From: Fidelibacterota bacterium TCS55
Lineage (GTDB): Bacteria > Fidelibacterota > Marinisomatia > Marinisomatales > TCS55
NCBI GenBank assembly: GCA_001577025.1
Contig: LSCF01000002.1
Coordinates: 1-64,000 of the forward strand
Length of the DNA stretch: 64,000 nucleotides
Reading direction: 5' to 3'
Positions 1 through 9,221 of the stretch are shown in pieces; position 1 is the first letter of the stretch; every line of letters starts with the position of its first letter. The notes beneath the pieces were generated by a model that ran no database searches, was not told the DNA's origin, and saw nothing but the letters and a program-made list of their open reading frames with translations. The position numbers and the translations under genes are program-made.

Positions 1-183
1 CAAAAGACACACCAACGATCAGAAGAACCAAATCCATCCTATGGTCCAATAATCCAATTGGAACGAATCGGTTATCAAGGTGAACGAATTAAGATCTATA
101 AATTCAGGACCATGCATCCCTATAGTGAATTTATTCAAAAGGAAGATACGAACCCAAATTTAATCCCATTCTCAAATGGCTGA
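1..183 (+). pseudogene. C-terminally truncated bacterial sugar transferase fragment (window edge)
   Basis: Frame 1 is open from the window edge to a TGA at 181-183. Residues around 28-46 read RIGYQGERIKIYKFRTMHPYS-like, the hallmark of the membrane-associated undecaprenyl-phosphate sugar transferases that start exopolysaccharide synthesis. In this family the sequence should continue for more than 80 residues, through an RxTxWGRFFR-type and a DELPQL motif. Here the recognisable part stops near base 135-140, and the tail is unrelated because it reads antisense through the 3' end of the neighbouring outer-membrane gene. The gene therefore looks cut at its 3' side. Its 5' part lies outside the window. 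A truncating rearrangement and a contig-join artefact are both possible. Confidence 0.6.
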
Positions 184-350
184 ATATAACGGCAAACCCC
201 ATTGCTGCAATAGACGCCCCCTCGTTGTGAACCATAAGAAATACTCAATCGATTATTTTGATTCAGATTTAACACCATTTCAATATTGCCCCAGGTTAAA
301 GATGTATCCCAAATGGAATCCAATGCATTTTCGAGGGCGTTCTTTTGTCG
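135..350 (-). pseudogene. C-terminal segment of the DUF6029-like protein, beyond an in-frame TAA
   Basis: This stretch is in the same reading frame as the gene at 351-1838 and is separated from it only by the TAA at 351-353. It encodes about 71 further residues. These include the motif GSQRGGVYCSNGVCRYIQPF (about 190-249) and end in a terminal Phe, as outer-membrane beta-barrels usually do. Together the two parts make about 567 residues plus the stop, a plausible full-length protein. The segment could be dead, translated by readthrough of UAA, or split only by a sequencing error. It has no obvious start site of its own. Confidence 0.6.
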
Positions 351-1838
351 TTACTGCTCGATAACCGCTCTTTCTTCTGTATCAGCATAATCGACACTGA
401 GTGAGACAGACCATTTTGGTGATTTTGCAATCCCAATACTGAGGAATCGATTAATTTGCTTATCCTTTAGATATAAAGATGTGAACATATCCTGATTCAT
501 AGAAGGGAGACTCGAAAAAGTTTTTACCCCCTTTTTCTTTTCCTGGTATTCAAACAAAATATCTATACTGTATGACTTATCAAACCGGTAGGTAAAATGG
601 GTTGGTATGGTCATCGCGTTTAAAAATTCGTAGCTGAAAGATTTATGATTATCAATTTCACTATTCAAATAAATATCCAATACATCCTGAGTCTTGGCCA
701 AGCCGATTACATAGTAAAGTTGTTGATTCATGGCATATCCATTAAGCTCGCCATAAAATTCCTGAAATGGATTCATCAGGGAATTATCTGAAGGTAGGAA
801 TACTTCCTTTCCAGATTGCCAAATCCAGTCCGCATCGGTGTACCATTCGTTATGGCGACTAGATTTTGCCCATTCAAATGTGAATAAGGCATCAGTAAAA
901 ACTGGACCTGAAACGGTTAAATACGTGCCCACTTCATCATTAAAATCAATAACATGGGTTATTTTTCCCAACAAACTGGTATTATGTGTTTTAAAACCAG
1001 TGGGCATTTGTTGAATGGTTAATGCACCACCGGTGTTATTCACAAAATCCCAACGATCTAATGGCGATCTTGAATCGAATGAATAATTCTTATATGTAAA
1101 TCCTAAAGACCACTCTGCAACAAACAGATTTATATTGGAATACAAACCAAATCCATTTTTGTCCTTTTTTACGTAATCAATATTCAAATCCAAATTGTCT
1201 GCAAAGTATTGAATCGTGGTCCCAAACATCATATGGGACACGTCTTCATTGATACTCTTCGCCGGATTTGGATGATTCTCATTACTCTTAAGAAACTGGA
1301 CACTTCCCTGCCATTGATCGCGATTCAATACAATTCGTCCACCGAACATTTGATGATCTACTTTATAATTGGGAATGCGATCGTCAAAGTCCTGCACTTG
1401 ATTGGTCAATCGCCATATGGTTTGATTCCCTCCCAATAATTCAGCTGAAATGATATTATTGGACCATTGTATTTGACCACCGCGAATACCTGTATCCAAA
1501 TCAATGGATTGATCATCAACCATGTTTAGCATTAACCCTCGTCCCCAATATTCGTATAAATCACCGACCTTAAAGGAGAAATTATCTTTTACATAGTCTA
1601 TACGAAATTTGCGAAGCCCTATACTCTCTCTCCCTAATTGGGGCGGTTTTCCATATTCGAATTGGATCCAGCCTGTCCATTCATTCCAATTTCCATTCAG
1701 ATCAATACGATGCTCAGAAAATTTGAAATCATTTTCGCTGTCCCCATACTCTAGAGAAGCTGTACCGAAAATATTCATTTGAGCCAATAACATTTGACTG
1801 AATAGACATCCTGCCAATAAGCACTTTAAACGGATCAT
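351..1838 (-). CDS. DUF6029-like outer-membrane beta-barrel protein, interrupted
   Basis: The protein has 495 residues up to an in-frame TAA. It opens with a Sec signal peptide (MIRLKCLLAGCLFSQMLLAQ), followed by alternating hydrophobic and polar beta-strand sequence rich in Tyr, Trp and Phe. I assign it to the DUF6029-type outer-membrane proteins of the FCB group. The family's conserved C-terminal strands occur just past the stop, in the same frame (135-350), so the natural product is probably about 567 residues. It lies 7 bases downstream of the tlpA-like gene and is probably in the same operon. The function is unknown. A large secreted or outer-membrane barrel is clear; the family name is from memory of motifs. 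Confidence 0.7.
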   Translation of the reverse strand: MIRLKCLLAGCLFSQMLLAQMNIFGTASLEYGDSENDFKFSEHRIDLNGNWNEWTGWIQFEYGKPPQLGRESIGLRKFRIDYVKDNFSFKVGDLYEYWGRGLMLNMVDDQSIDLDTGIRGGQIQWSNNIISAELLGGNQTIWRLTNQVQDFDDRIPNYKVDHQMFGGRIVLNRDQWQGSVQFLKSNENHPNPAKSINEDVSHMMFGTTIQYFADNLDLNIDYVKKDKNGFGLYSNINLFVAEWSLGFTYKNYSFDSRSPLDRWDFVNNTGGALTIQQMPTGFKTHNTSLLGKITHVIDFNDEVGTYLTVSGPVFTDALFTFEWAKSSRHNEWYTDADWIWQSGKEVFLPSDNSLMNPFQEFYGELNGYAMNQQLYYVIGLAKTQDVLDIYLNSEIDNHKSFSYEFLNAMTIPTHFTYRFDKSYSIDILFEYQEKKKGVKTFSSLPSMNQDMFTSLYLKDKQINRFLSIGIAKSPKWSVSLSVDYADTEERAVIEQ

Positions 1839-1845
1839 TATTCAC

Positions 1846-2334
1846 CTAAGAGGTGAGTTTCAGTGCAGTCTTTATTTCTGTTTCCATATTCTTCTCATCC
1901 CCGGGGAGATAGCCATAATGACGCCAGAGGATATTTCCATCCTGGCCCACCAAAATATTAGTGGGCATGAGGTTGCCATTCAGTTGTTTAAAAATTTGGC
2001 GATTAGGATCTATGAACACATCAAAAGTGTACTTTTTTGCACGGATATAACTACGAACGCTTGAAAGCGTTTTTGGGCTGTCTGTACTAATAGATAAAAT
2101 TGAGAATCCTTGTTTGGCATATTTTTTTTCAAATTGATTCAGATAGACCATTTCTTTTTTGCACGGAGCACACCATGTCGCCCAAAAATTGATTAATACG
2201 GGACCTTCTTTCAAATAGGAATAAAGTTGAGCCGTTTGGCCATTTAATTTTGTAAGTCGGATATCAGGTACTTTATTTTGTCCGACCAAAACAGTACTTA
2301 ATATGATGACGATTAACAATAATCGTTTAATCAT
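1846..2334 (-). CDS. TlpA/ResA-like periplasmic thioredoxin
   Basis: A thiol-disulfide oxidoreductase of the AhpC/TSA-Redoxin (TlpA) type. The start at 2334 gives MIKRLLLIVIILSTVLVGQ, a clean signal peptide; the longer open frame from 2379 would place 15 extra residues before it and overlap the upstream gene. The thioredoxin fold follows, with the redox motif WCAPC in FWATWCAPCKKEM and a cis-Pro region near MPTNILVGQDG. Proteins of this class keep cysteines of exported proteins reduced, for example in cytochrome maturation. The start lies 10 bases after the stop of the CsgG-like gene and the stop lies 7 bases before the DUF6029-like gene, whose C-terminal segment has a CSNGVC cysteine pair. 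A substrate relationship is only inference. Confidence 0.88.
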   Translation of the reverse strand: MIKRLLLIVIILSTVLVGQNKVPDIRLTKLNGQTAQLYSYLKEGPVLINFWATWCAPCKKEMVYLNQFEKKYAKQGFSILSISTDSPKTLSSVRSYIRAKKYTFDVFIDPNRQIFKQLNGNLMPTNILVGQDGNILWRHYGYLPGDEKNMETEIKTALKLTS

Positions 2335-2344
2335 GATGAAAGGA

Positions 2345-3637
2345 TTAGAGTATTTTATTGAGGAAGGTGTGAAGTTCATTCTCAGGAATGAACTTGAGAC
2401 TCACGCGACTGATCTTATTGGCTGAATTCACATCCATCTTAAATGTGTATTCCACGGGAATATCTACTGTTTCAAGAGATACTTGCATTGACCAGCCACC
2501 TACGGCAAAATCTATAAGTGGAGAGAAAAATCGAAATGGTTTAAACAAGACACGGTCGCTTTGCAACCCATGAATACCTTGGTCAGGCGAATCCACCAAT
2601 ACAGCCAACGGTTTCCCTGTTTGATCTAGAAGCTGCACAACAGGGATGGATCGATAGGTACCCAATTGTATTTTTTCGGAAATGTCTTTTGGGAAATTAT
2701 ATTTATCGCGGTTGAAATAAAACACAGTCAAATTCCCATCCTGCTTCAATCCAGAATAGGGCAATGACTTAAGCATATCTTTAATGATACTGCCCTTCAA
2801 TTGGTATTGGACAGGTAAACTAATTTGGAATTCTTTTCGGTTATCCGGATCATAATTGAACTGTGGGCGCTCTAATTTTACCTCATAAGGATTGGACATA
2901 AGGCTACCCAGCACATCCACCATCATGGTGGTGTTAAATTGATTTTCTGGACGGGAATCTTCATAACTTTTTGGGGATATATCCAGAACCCACTCTCCAT
3001 TTTCTTCACGTAATGCTTTTGGGTCTTCTTCCCCTCTCGCACCGATATTGAGATCCAGTTTTTTCTCTAGCTCTAAAATGGCGTCATCAATGGATGAACT
3101 CACATCAATTGCTTTTTCGGCATAAGTGGGTGGCGTGCGCATCCGCTTTCCTTCAGTCAAAGTTGGATATGGACTTTTTATTGGTTTGGGCAAATAAGGT
3201 GTGAGCATCATATTTACTGATTCCGTGAGCAGGCGATTCATGCCCGTAACATCATTATAATCACCCCGCATTTTCCGGCGATCCAATTCATCCCAAGATG
3301 CAATATCGATCAACTGAAGTGAAATAGAAATTTTGGCTAAAGATCGTTCAAACTTCCCCAGCATGAGTAAATTTTTCGTCCCTGGGCGTTGCTGGAGCAA
3401 TAATGATCGATTGGTCATTACTTCTTCGAGGCCTGCCTTATCTTTTAAATAGATGCGGTCATGCTGGCTCAGCTCTTTATTCACCATTTCTGCAAAGGCA
3501 TCGGACAGCCAACTGATGGCCACATCATCTTTAATATTATCAAATGGAATAACATAAACATTCAGTACCGGCGGTGAAGCAACCAGAATGCTGCAGACCG
3601 AAATAAGGGTAAAAAGGGATTTATTTTTCGTGCGCAT
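2345..3637 (-). CDS. Exported CsgG/FlgO-like N-domain protein of unknown function
   Basis: The protein has 430 residues and an N-terminal signal segment (about 1-22). It is followed by a domain resembling the CsgG/TolB-N/FlgO fold: a VYVIPFDN strand, then a WLSDAFAEMVNKEL helix, then a LKDKAGLEEVM segment (about residues 27-75), ending near 150. The remaining 280 residues match no family I know and look beta-rich, with many charged turns. It is the first gene of a three-gene set with tlpA and the DUF6029-like barrel, 40 bases downstream of glnS. The CsgG-like part suggests an outer-membrane or periplasmic role. The exact function cannot be read from the sequence. Confidence 0.6.
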   Translation of the reverse strand: MRTKNKSLFTLISVCSILVASPPVLNVYVIPFDNIKDDVAISWLSDAFAEMVNKELSQHDRIYLKDKAGLEEVMTNRSLLLQQRPGTKNLLMLGKFERSLAKISISLQLIDIASWDELDRRKMRGDYNDVTGMNRLLTESVNMMLTPYLPKPIKSPYPTLTEGKRMRTPPTYAEKAIDVSSSIDDAILELEKKLDLNIGARGEEDPKALREENGEWVLDISPKSYEDSRPENQFNTTMMVDVLGSLMSNPYEVKLERPQFNYDPDNRKEFQISLPVQYQLKGSIIKDMLKSLPYSGLKQDGNLTVFYFNRDKYNFPKDISEKIQLGTYRSIPVVQLLDQTGKPLAVLVDSPDQGIHGLQSDRVLFKPFRFFSPLIDFAVGGWSMQVSLETVDIPVEYTFKMDVNSANKISRVSLKFIPENELHTFLNKIL

Positions 3638-3677
3638 GAATGTTCAAGTTATGAGATTTTTATGTCCATTCTCAATG

Positions 3678-5354
3678 CTATTTTTTCTGTCCGGATTGAT
3701 TCTGCTTTTCAATCTTAGCCCAGGCATCCCTCAGGGGAACGGTTCGATTAAAGATTGGGAATTCGTTTGTATCTGAATCTTTGCAAAAATACCCCAATCG
3801 CTCAAACTGGACAGGAACGCCCACTTCAGCATTAATCAATGATGGCTCCAGTTTGCATCCATTCATCACCCGGAGGGATTCTGGGTTTAGAGCATCAATA
3901 AAATTTTCTTCCCCATCAGGAGACGGCACCTTAAACAGGCGATCATACAATCTCACCTCAGCATCAACAGCATGATGTGCGGAGACCCAATGCAATGTAG
4001 CTTTTACTTTCCGTCCATCGGGGGCATTACCACCTTTAGTTTCCGGATCGTAAGTGCAATGCAACTCAGTAATAGTCCCATTATCATCTTTAATGACATC
4101 ATTACATGTAATAAAATATGCATATCGAAGTCGCACTTCTCTTCCAGGGCCGAGACGGAAAAATTTCTTCGGAGGGTCTTCCATAAAGTCGTCACGCTCT
4201 ATATATAACTCATTTGAGAATGGTACTTCTCGACGTCCTGCCGATTCATTTTCTGGATTATTTACCGCACTTAACGTTTCCGACTCATCTTCTGGATAAT
4301 TGGTAATCACTACTTTCAATGGGTTTAACACTGCCATCCGTCGTTCACATCGCTTATTTAAATCTTCACGAAGGGTCGACTCCAACTTCGTCACTTCCAT
4401 CACATTGTCCCGCTTGGCTACCCCGATCTCATCCATAAATTTTCTGATGGATGCAGGCGTATAACCCCGCCGTCGATAACCGGATATGGTGGGCATCCGA
4501 GGATCATCCCAACCGGATACATGTCCATCTTCAACCAAGCGTTTTAGTTTCCGTTTGGACATAACCGTATAACTCAAGTTTAAGCGAGCAAACTCAATTT
4601 GTTGCGGATGGTATACATCCAATTCATCTAAGAACCAGTCATAGATGGGCCGATGGTCTTCAAACTCCAAAGAACACAATGAATGGGTAATACCTTCGAT
4701 AGAATCTTCAAGCCCATGGGCCCAATCATACATGGGATAAATACACCAATCATCTTTCGTACGATGGTGATACGCTTTGAGGATACGGTAAATCACAGGA
4801 TCACGCATATTCATATTGGGATGGGCCATATCAATTTTGGCACGGAGGGTCCGTGAGCCATCTTCAAATTCACCATTGGCCATCCGTTGGAATAAATCTA
4901 GATTTTCCGCAACGCTCCGATCTCTAAATGGACTGTCTTCACCTGGCTGGGTTAAAGAACCTCTAGTCTTTCGGATTTTTTCAGGAGTCAAATCACAAAC
5001 GTAAGCGCTGCCTTTGTTGATAAGATCCACCGCATAATCATGCATTTGCTGGAAATAATCCGAGGCAAAGCAGAGATTATCCCACGCATAGCCTAACCAT
5101 TCCACATCCGCTTGTATTGATTGTACAAACTCTTCTTCTTCGGCAATAGGATTCGTATCATCGAACCTGAGATTGCATTTACCCCCAAATTCGTCTGCAA
5201 TGCCAAAACTTAAACAAATGGCTTTTGCATGACCAATATGAAGATATCCATTGGGTTCTGGCGGAAATCGGGTATGCACTCGATTTTCGAATTTTCCAGT
5301 TACATTATCTTCATCGATAATGCGTTGAATAAAATGTCGTGGTTTATTTTCCAT
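3678..5354 (-). CDS. glnS: Glutamine--tRNA ligase
   Basis: A class I aminoacyl-tRNA synthetase charging tRNA-Gln directly. The length of 558 residues is normal for bacterial GlnRS. The catalytic domain starts with [17 protein letters not shown] (HIGH motif, about residues 31-47), and the second signature is VMSKRKL (about 267-273). The C-terminal half has the GlnRS anticodon-binding beta-barrels, ending in a typical [11 protein letters not shown]. Its ATG (5352-5354) shares one base with the TAA of gltX (TAATG), so the two are probably translationally coupled. Many bacteria lack GlnRS and amidate Glu-tRNA-Gln with GatCAB; this organism seems to use direct charging. Confidence 0.97.
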   Translation of the reverse strand: MENKPRHFIQRIIDEDNVTGKFENRVHTRFPPEPNGYLHIGHAKAICLSFGIADEFGGKCNLRFDDTNPIAEEEEFVQSIQADVEWLGYAWDNLCFASDYFQQMHDYAVDLINKGSAYVCDLTPEKIRKTRGSLTQPGEDSPFRDRSVAENLDLFQRMANGEFEDGSRTLRAKIDMAHPNMNMRDPVIYRILKAYHHRTKDDWCIYPMYDWAHGLEDSIEGITHSLCSLEFEDHRPIYDWFLDELDVYHPQQIEFARLNLSYTVMSKRKLKRLVEDGHVSGWDDPRMPTISGYRRRGYTPASIRKFMDEIGVAKRDNVMEVTKLESTLREDLNKRCERRMAVLNPLKVVITNYPEDESETLSAVNNPENESAGRREVPFSNELYIERDDFMEDPPKKFFRLGPGREVRLRYAYFITCNDVIKDDNGTITELHCTYDPETKGGNAPDGRKVKATLHWVSAHHAVDAEVRLYDRLFKVPSPDGEENFIDALNPESLRVMNGCKLEPSLINAEVGVPVQFERLGYFCKDSDTNEFPIFNRTVPLRDAWAKIEKQNQSGQKK

Positions 5355-6763
5355 TATGATGGTAATACGTTTAGAGCGGTTTCAATTCTGTTTATTGTAT
5401 CTTCTTTGCCCAAATGGTCCAGTATTTCAAATACGTTTGGTCCAGTCAATCCACCGCTGACAGCCAATCGAATCGGCATAATAATTTTTCCCATTCCCAA
5501 TTCATGTGCTGCAGCGTAAACCTTTAATGCCTTTTCAATATTTTCTTTTCGCCAAATGGATATTTCATTCAAAACGGATTGAATATCCTCCACGCGATTA
5601 TTCACATTTTTGTCTGGCCATCCCCTTTTTAATCCAGCCGTATCATAGGATTCTGGCGCGTGAAAGAAATAGTGGGATTGAGCAATAAATTCTGTTAGTG
5701 ATTTGGCGCGCTGCTTTAGCATTTCAATGATGGAGATAAGATAAGATATATCGCTACCTTTACCCCAATTAGGATTAATACGCCTGATGGATTCTAAAAT
5801 AAAATCTGTATTCGCCTGCATCATATGCTGACCACTCACCCAGTGGAGTTTTTTCTCATCCCACACTGCACCTTTTTTCTGAACTTGTACCAAATTAAAC
5901 TTTTGGACCAATTCATCCATGGATAATATTTCTTCTTCCGTGCCAGGATTCCATCCCAATAGTGCCAAATAATTATTTAAACTTTCAGGAAGATAACCTT
6001 CATCCTGAAAAGATTGTACACCGGGCGCACCATGTCTTTTGCTCAATCGCTTTTTATCATGGCCCAAAATCATAGGTAAATGAGCAAATGTGGGAACGTC
6101 AAAACCCAATGCTTGATAAAGCAATATTTGTTTTGGTGTATTTGAGATATGATCTTCACCCCGAATTACATGGGTGATATTCATATCATGGTCATCAATC
6201 ACAGCAGTAAAATTGTAGGTTGGCGAGCCATCAGATCGAACCACAATAAAATCGTCCACTTCACCATGGTTAACTGTAATTGGACCATAGATTAAGTCTT
6301 CATAATGTGTCTCTCCATCGGGAATTCGAATGCGGTAGGTAAATCCAATCCCCTGATTCAGACGCTGCTTGACACCTTCATCTGTTAAATTTCGACATGT
6401 CCCCGGATATTGATAATGCCCTTCGTCTCGGGCAGACTGCAAGTCATCTTTAGAGCAAAAACATCGGTAAACCTGACCTGTACCTAACAGGTTGGTGATA
6501 TGGACCTTATAATCATCAAATCGCTTTGATTGATATACAAGCGGTTCATCCCATTTTAGACCCAACCATTTCAAAGCTGCTAATATTTGATCTGTATATT
6601 CGTCTTTTGATCGAACCAAATCCGTATCTTCAATACGCAAGAAAAATTGGCCACCTTGATTTTTCGCAAACAACCAATTGAATAGTGCAGTGCGCGCACC
6701 ACCCAAATGAAGTTCACCTGTAGGGCTGGGGGCAAATCGAACGCTGACGGATGAATGTGACAT
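5354..6763 (-). CDS. gltX: Glutamate--tRNA ligase
   Basis: A class I synthetase ligating glutamate to tRNA-Glu in the cytoplasm. The 469 residues are the usual length. The motifs are [20 protein letters not shown] (HIGH region, residues 9-28) and [10 protein letters not shown] (KMSKS region, about 235-244). A Zn-site-like Cys pair (RCFCS) lies near residue 105. The C-terminal anticodon-binding alpha-helical cage follows, with [12 protein letters not shown]. It begins 176 bases downstream of the tRNA-Ser gene, past a strong hairpin, so it probably has its own promoter. Its TAA overlaps the ATG of glnS. With glnS present, this is most likely the discriminating type that charges only tRNA-Glu; that is inference. 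Confidence 0.96.
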   Translation of the reverse strand: MSHSSVSVRFAPSPTGELHLGGARTALFNWLFAKNQGGQFFLRIEDTDLVRSKDEYTDQILAALKWLGLKWDEPLVYQSKRFDDYKVHITNLLGTGQVYRCFCSKDDLQSARDEGHYQYPGTCRNLTDEGVKQRLNQGIGFTYRIRIPDGETHYEDLIYGPITVNHGEVDDFIVVRSDGSPTYNFTAVIDDHDMNITHVIRGEDHISNTPKQILLYQALGFDVPTFAHLPMILGHDKKRLSKRHGAPGVQSFQDEGYLPESLNNYLALLGWNPGTEEEILSMDELVQKFNLVQVQKKGAVWDEKKLHWVSGQHMMQANTDFILESIRRINPNWGKGSDISYLISIIEMLKQRAKSLTEFIAQSHYFFHAPESYDTAGLKRGWPDKNVNNRVEDIQSVLNEISIWRKENIEKALKVYAAAHELGMGKIIMPIRLAVSGGLTGPNVFEILDHLGKEDTINRIETALNVLPS

Positions 6764-6833
6764 AAAATTAGACGGTGAAATTAAGCAATCATACGCATGA
6801 AAATAGAGGAGAATTCATATAAAAATGATGAAA

Positions 6834-6863
6834 CTGAAAAGCCTCCAGAAGGAGGCTTTTCAG
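6834..6863. terminator. Perfect 13-bp hairpin, likely rho-independent terminator
   Basis: The arms 6834-6846 and 6851-6863 are perfect inverted complements (CTGAAAAGCCTCC and its reverse complement) around an AGAA loop. Each orientation has a run of four T in the distal arm. It lies between tRNA-Ser (minus, ending 6939) and gltX (minus, starting 6763), so it most likely ends the tRNA transcript. Confidence 0.75.
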
Positions 6864-6938
6864 TCTGTCGATAATATCGGACAAACAGTAGGTCTAAAGA
6901 TGTCTGTCCGAGCATTGCACTGCGCTTTGCGCATCGCG

Positions 6939-7027
6939 CGGAGGGGGTGGGATTCGAACCCACGTTAGGATATTTCACCTAAAACACCTTAGCAGGGTGC
7001 CGCCTTAAGCCACTCGGCCACCCCTCC
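6939..7027 (-). tRNA. tRNA-Ser (anticodon GCT)
   Basis: On the minus strand the acceptor arm GGAGGGG (7021-7027) pairs with CCCCTCC (6940-6946), followed by discriminator G (6939), as expected for serine. The D arm GCCGAGTGGCTTAAGGC, the anticodon loop CTGCTAA (anticodon GCT, reading AGC/AGU), a long class II variable arm and the T arm GTGGGTTCGAATCCCAC are all present. CCA is not encoded. The gene lies between dprA and gltX and has the hairpin at 6834-6863 downstream. Confidence 0.96.
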
Positions 7028-7096
7028 ATTTCAAACTTTATTGATGAAATAATTGATTCAAATTTAATGGTTTTCATAACCGGAACACAAAGTATT

Positions 7097-8191
7097 CTAA
7101 GCCCTTGCAAATTGTTTTCCACTTAACTGAACCACAGCGCCTTTTAATTCTAATTTTAACAATAATGTCAATGCTGTTGTCACATCTAAATTACTCCCAG
7201 ACACAATATCATCAATGTGCATTGGGTCTTCTTCAAGCAACTTTACCATGGCATGCTCCGCCTTGGTTAAATTTAATTTGATCTGCTGCTGGACTGGTTC
7301 CTTTGGTGAAAATAGTTGAGCTTGTATGTGATCTAAAATTTGTTTTCCATTTTCAACAGGGATCGCCCCATTACGAATCAGACGGTTACATCCTATACTC
7401 ATTTTATCTGTGAGTCGGCCGGGCAAGGCGAAAACTTCTCTATTCTGATCAATTGCATTTAATGCGGTCAAAATAGCGCCACTTCTATTCCCAGCTTCAA
7501 TTACAATGGTACCATGGCTCAAACCGCTAATGATCCGGTTCCGTTGAGGAAAATTACCTGCATCTGGATTCGTACCAATCGCGAATTCAGAAACGATAGT
7601 TCCATGTTCACAAATGGATGCTGCCCATGCCTTATTTTCTGCTGGATAAACAAAATCAATACCATTACCCAATACGGCAATAGTCTGCCCGCCACAAGCT
7701 ACAGTTTCTTTATGGGCAACACTATCCACACCTCTTGCTAGACCGCTGATGACGGTGAGATTAAATGATACCAGTTCACTCACAATATTTTTCGTCATTT
7801 TTCGGCCATAAGGTGTAATGTTCCTTGTACCTACCACGCCTATGCCATCAATTTCTTTTTGAAGTTGTTTCCCCTTTGTATAGAGTAAAACAGGTGGATC
7901 ATAAATCTTTTTGAGCAGGACCGGAAAATCTTCATCCCAAAATGTGGTAATATCCGCCTTTATCTTTTCACAACGGTTTAATTCCTGTTCACCAAACCCA
8001 TCAGGATTATATTGATGAATGGCTGATGCAGATTTTAAATCAATGCCCGGTGCTTGACATAATTCTGATTTAGAGAGGGAGAATATATCTGTTTCTTTAG
8101 GAAAATATGACACTATAGATCGTACCCGTTGCGGGCCCAATCCTTTGACTTTAGTCAAGTTTAATAGCTGAATGATGAATTCAGACGTCAT
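7097..8191 (-). CDS. dprA: DNA-protecting/processing protein DprA
   Basis: Loads RecA onto incoming single-stranded DNA during natural transformation. The 364 residues show three parts. An N-terminal helix-hairpin-helix region (about 1-60) contains KGLGPQRVRSIV. The Rossmann-like DprA core (about 65-285) contains GVVGTRNITPYG, VISGLARGVDSVAHKE and FPQRNRIISGLS. A C-terminal winged-helix domain (about 300-360) follows. Its ATG (8189-8191) lies inside the 3' end of obgE, an 11-base overlap. A competence role fits the ComEA-like gene further upstream (14300-14707), although dprA is also kept in non-competent bacteria. Confidence 0.95.
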   Translation of the reverse strand: MTSEFIIQLLNLTKVKGLGPQRVRSIVSYFPKETDIFSLSKSELCQAPGIDLKSASAIHQYNPDGFGEQELNRCEKIKADITTFWDEDFPVLLKKIYDPPVLLYTKGKQLQKEIDGIGVVGTRNITPYGRKMTKNIVSELVSFNLTVISGLARGVDSVAHKETVACGGQTIAVLGNGIDFVYPAENKAWAASICEHGTIVSEFAIGTNPDAGNFPQRNRIISGLSHGTIVIEAGNRSGAILTALNAIDQNREVFALPGRLTDKMSIGCNRLIRNGAIPVENGKQILDHIQAQLFSPKEPVQQQIKLNLTKAEHAMVKLLEEDPMHIDDIVSGSNLDVTTALTLLLKLELKGAVVQLSGKQFARA

Positions 8192-9155
8192 TTAACCGAT
8201 TGGCTATTTCACGAACCAGTTCAGTGAGGCCCGTTTGAGAGACGGATGATATTTCCATGAGGTATTCAGGAATGGATTCCCATTTAGTTTCATCTACGTC
8301 GTTCAAAGTATCGCCTTTAGTTCGCACCAAAACTATAGGTTTGAGGAGGAGTGCTTCATTATAAGTTTTCAATTCATTTTTTAATGCATTAAAGACATTC
8401 GATGGCTCCTCTTCATTACCATCAATCAAATATAAAAGTAATCGATTCCTTTCAATGTGGCGCAAAAACTGATGTCCCAATCCTTTTCCTTTACTTGCCC
8501 CTTCAATAAGACCGGGAATATCTGCCATGAGAAATGATTGGTATTCACCTGTTTTTACAATACCCAAGTGTGGTTCTAATGTCGTGAAGGGATAATCAGC
8601 AATTTTGGGTCTAGCCTTAGATAAAACGGATAGTAAAGTTGATTTTCCTGCATTGGGCAACCCTACCAGACCCACATCCGCCAGTACTTTTAATTCAAAT
8701 TCGAATTCCCCTGTTTCGCCCTCAGTACCAGGCTGTGCATAGCGTGGCGTTTGATGGGTAGATGATTTAAAATTTATATTTCCTTTACCTCCAATACCAC
8801 CTTTACAAATTACAACTTCATCCCCGTCTTCCACCATATCAGCTGCTACCATTCCGGATGTAACATTTCGAATCAATGTACCTAGAGGAACACGGATAAT
8901 GATATCTTCCCCATCTTTCCCGGTTTTCATGCTGGATAAACCAGGTGTCCCATTTTTTGCAGTATAAATTCGTGAATATCGAACATCTTGAAGGGTATGA
9001 AGGTTACTATCCCCTTGGACAATGATATTACCGCCTCGACCGCCGTTACCACCATCGGGGCCACCTTTTGGTATGTATTTCTCCCGTCGGAATGAAACGC
9101 ATCCCGGACCGCCTTTGCCGGCGTGAAGTTCTACTTTAGTATAATCAACAAACAT
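8181..9155 (-). CDS. obgE: GTPase Obg/CgtA
   Basis: An essential ribosome-associated GTPase linked to large-subunit assembly and stress control. The 324 residues hold the glycine-rich Obg fold (about 1-158; KGGPDGGNGGRGGNI) and the G domain (about 159-324). The G1 motif is GLPNAGKST, the G2/switch region is YPFTTLEPHLG and the G3 motif is DIPGLIEGA. The usual NKxD (G4) motif appears as the variant RTKGD, and SSVSQTGL is the likely G5. The extra C-terminal domain of some Obg proteins is absent, which is common. Its 3' end overlaps dprA, and upstream it is separated from icd by a terminator hairpin. Confidence 0.96.
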   Translation of the reverse strand: MFVDYTKVELHAGKGGPGCVSFRREKYIPKGGPDGGNGGRGGNIIVQGDSNLHTLQDVRYSRIYTAKNGTPGLSSMKTGKDGEDIIIRVPLGTLIRNVTSGMVAADMVEDGDEVVICKGGIGGKGNINFKSSTHQTPRYAQPGTEGETGEFEFELKVLADVGLVGLPNAGKSTLLSVLSKARPKIADYPFTTLEPHLGIVKTGEYQSFLMADIPGLIEGASKGKGLGHQFLRHIERNRLLLYLIDGNEEEPSNVFNALKNELKTYNEALLLKPIVLVRTKGDTLNDVDETKWESIPEYLMEISSVSQTGLTELVREIANRLNDV

Positions 9156-9166
9156 GATTCATAATA

Positions 9167-9198
9167 AAAAAGGTGTGTAATAGCTTACACACCTTTTT
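9167..9198. terminator. Rho-independent terminator after icd
   Basis: A perfect 14-bp inverted repeat (arms 9167-9180 and 9185-9198; arm core GGTGTGTAA) with a TAGC loop. On the minus strand the 3' arm ends in a run of U, giving a classical terminator for icd, 23 bases past its stop codon. The A/T symmetry means it could also work for plus-strand transcripts. Confidence 0.85.
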
Positions 9199-9221
9199 CC
9201 ATATAATGCTTCATGAATTGT

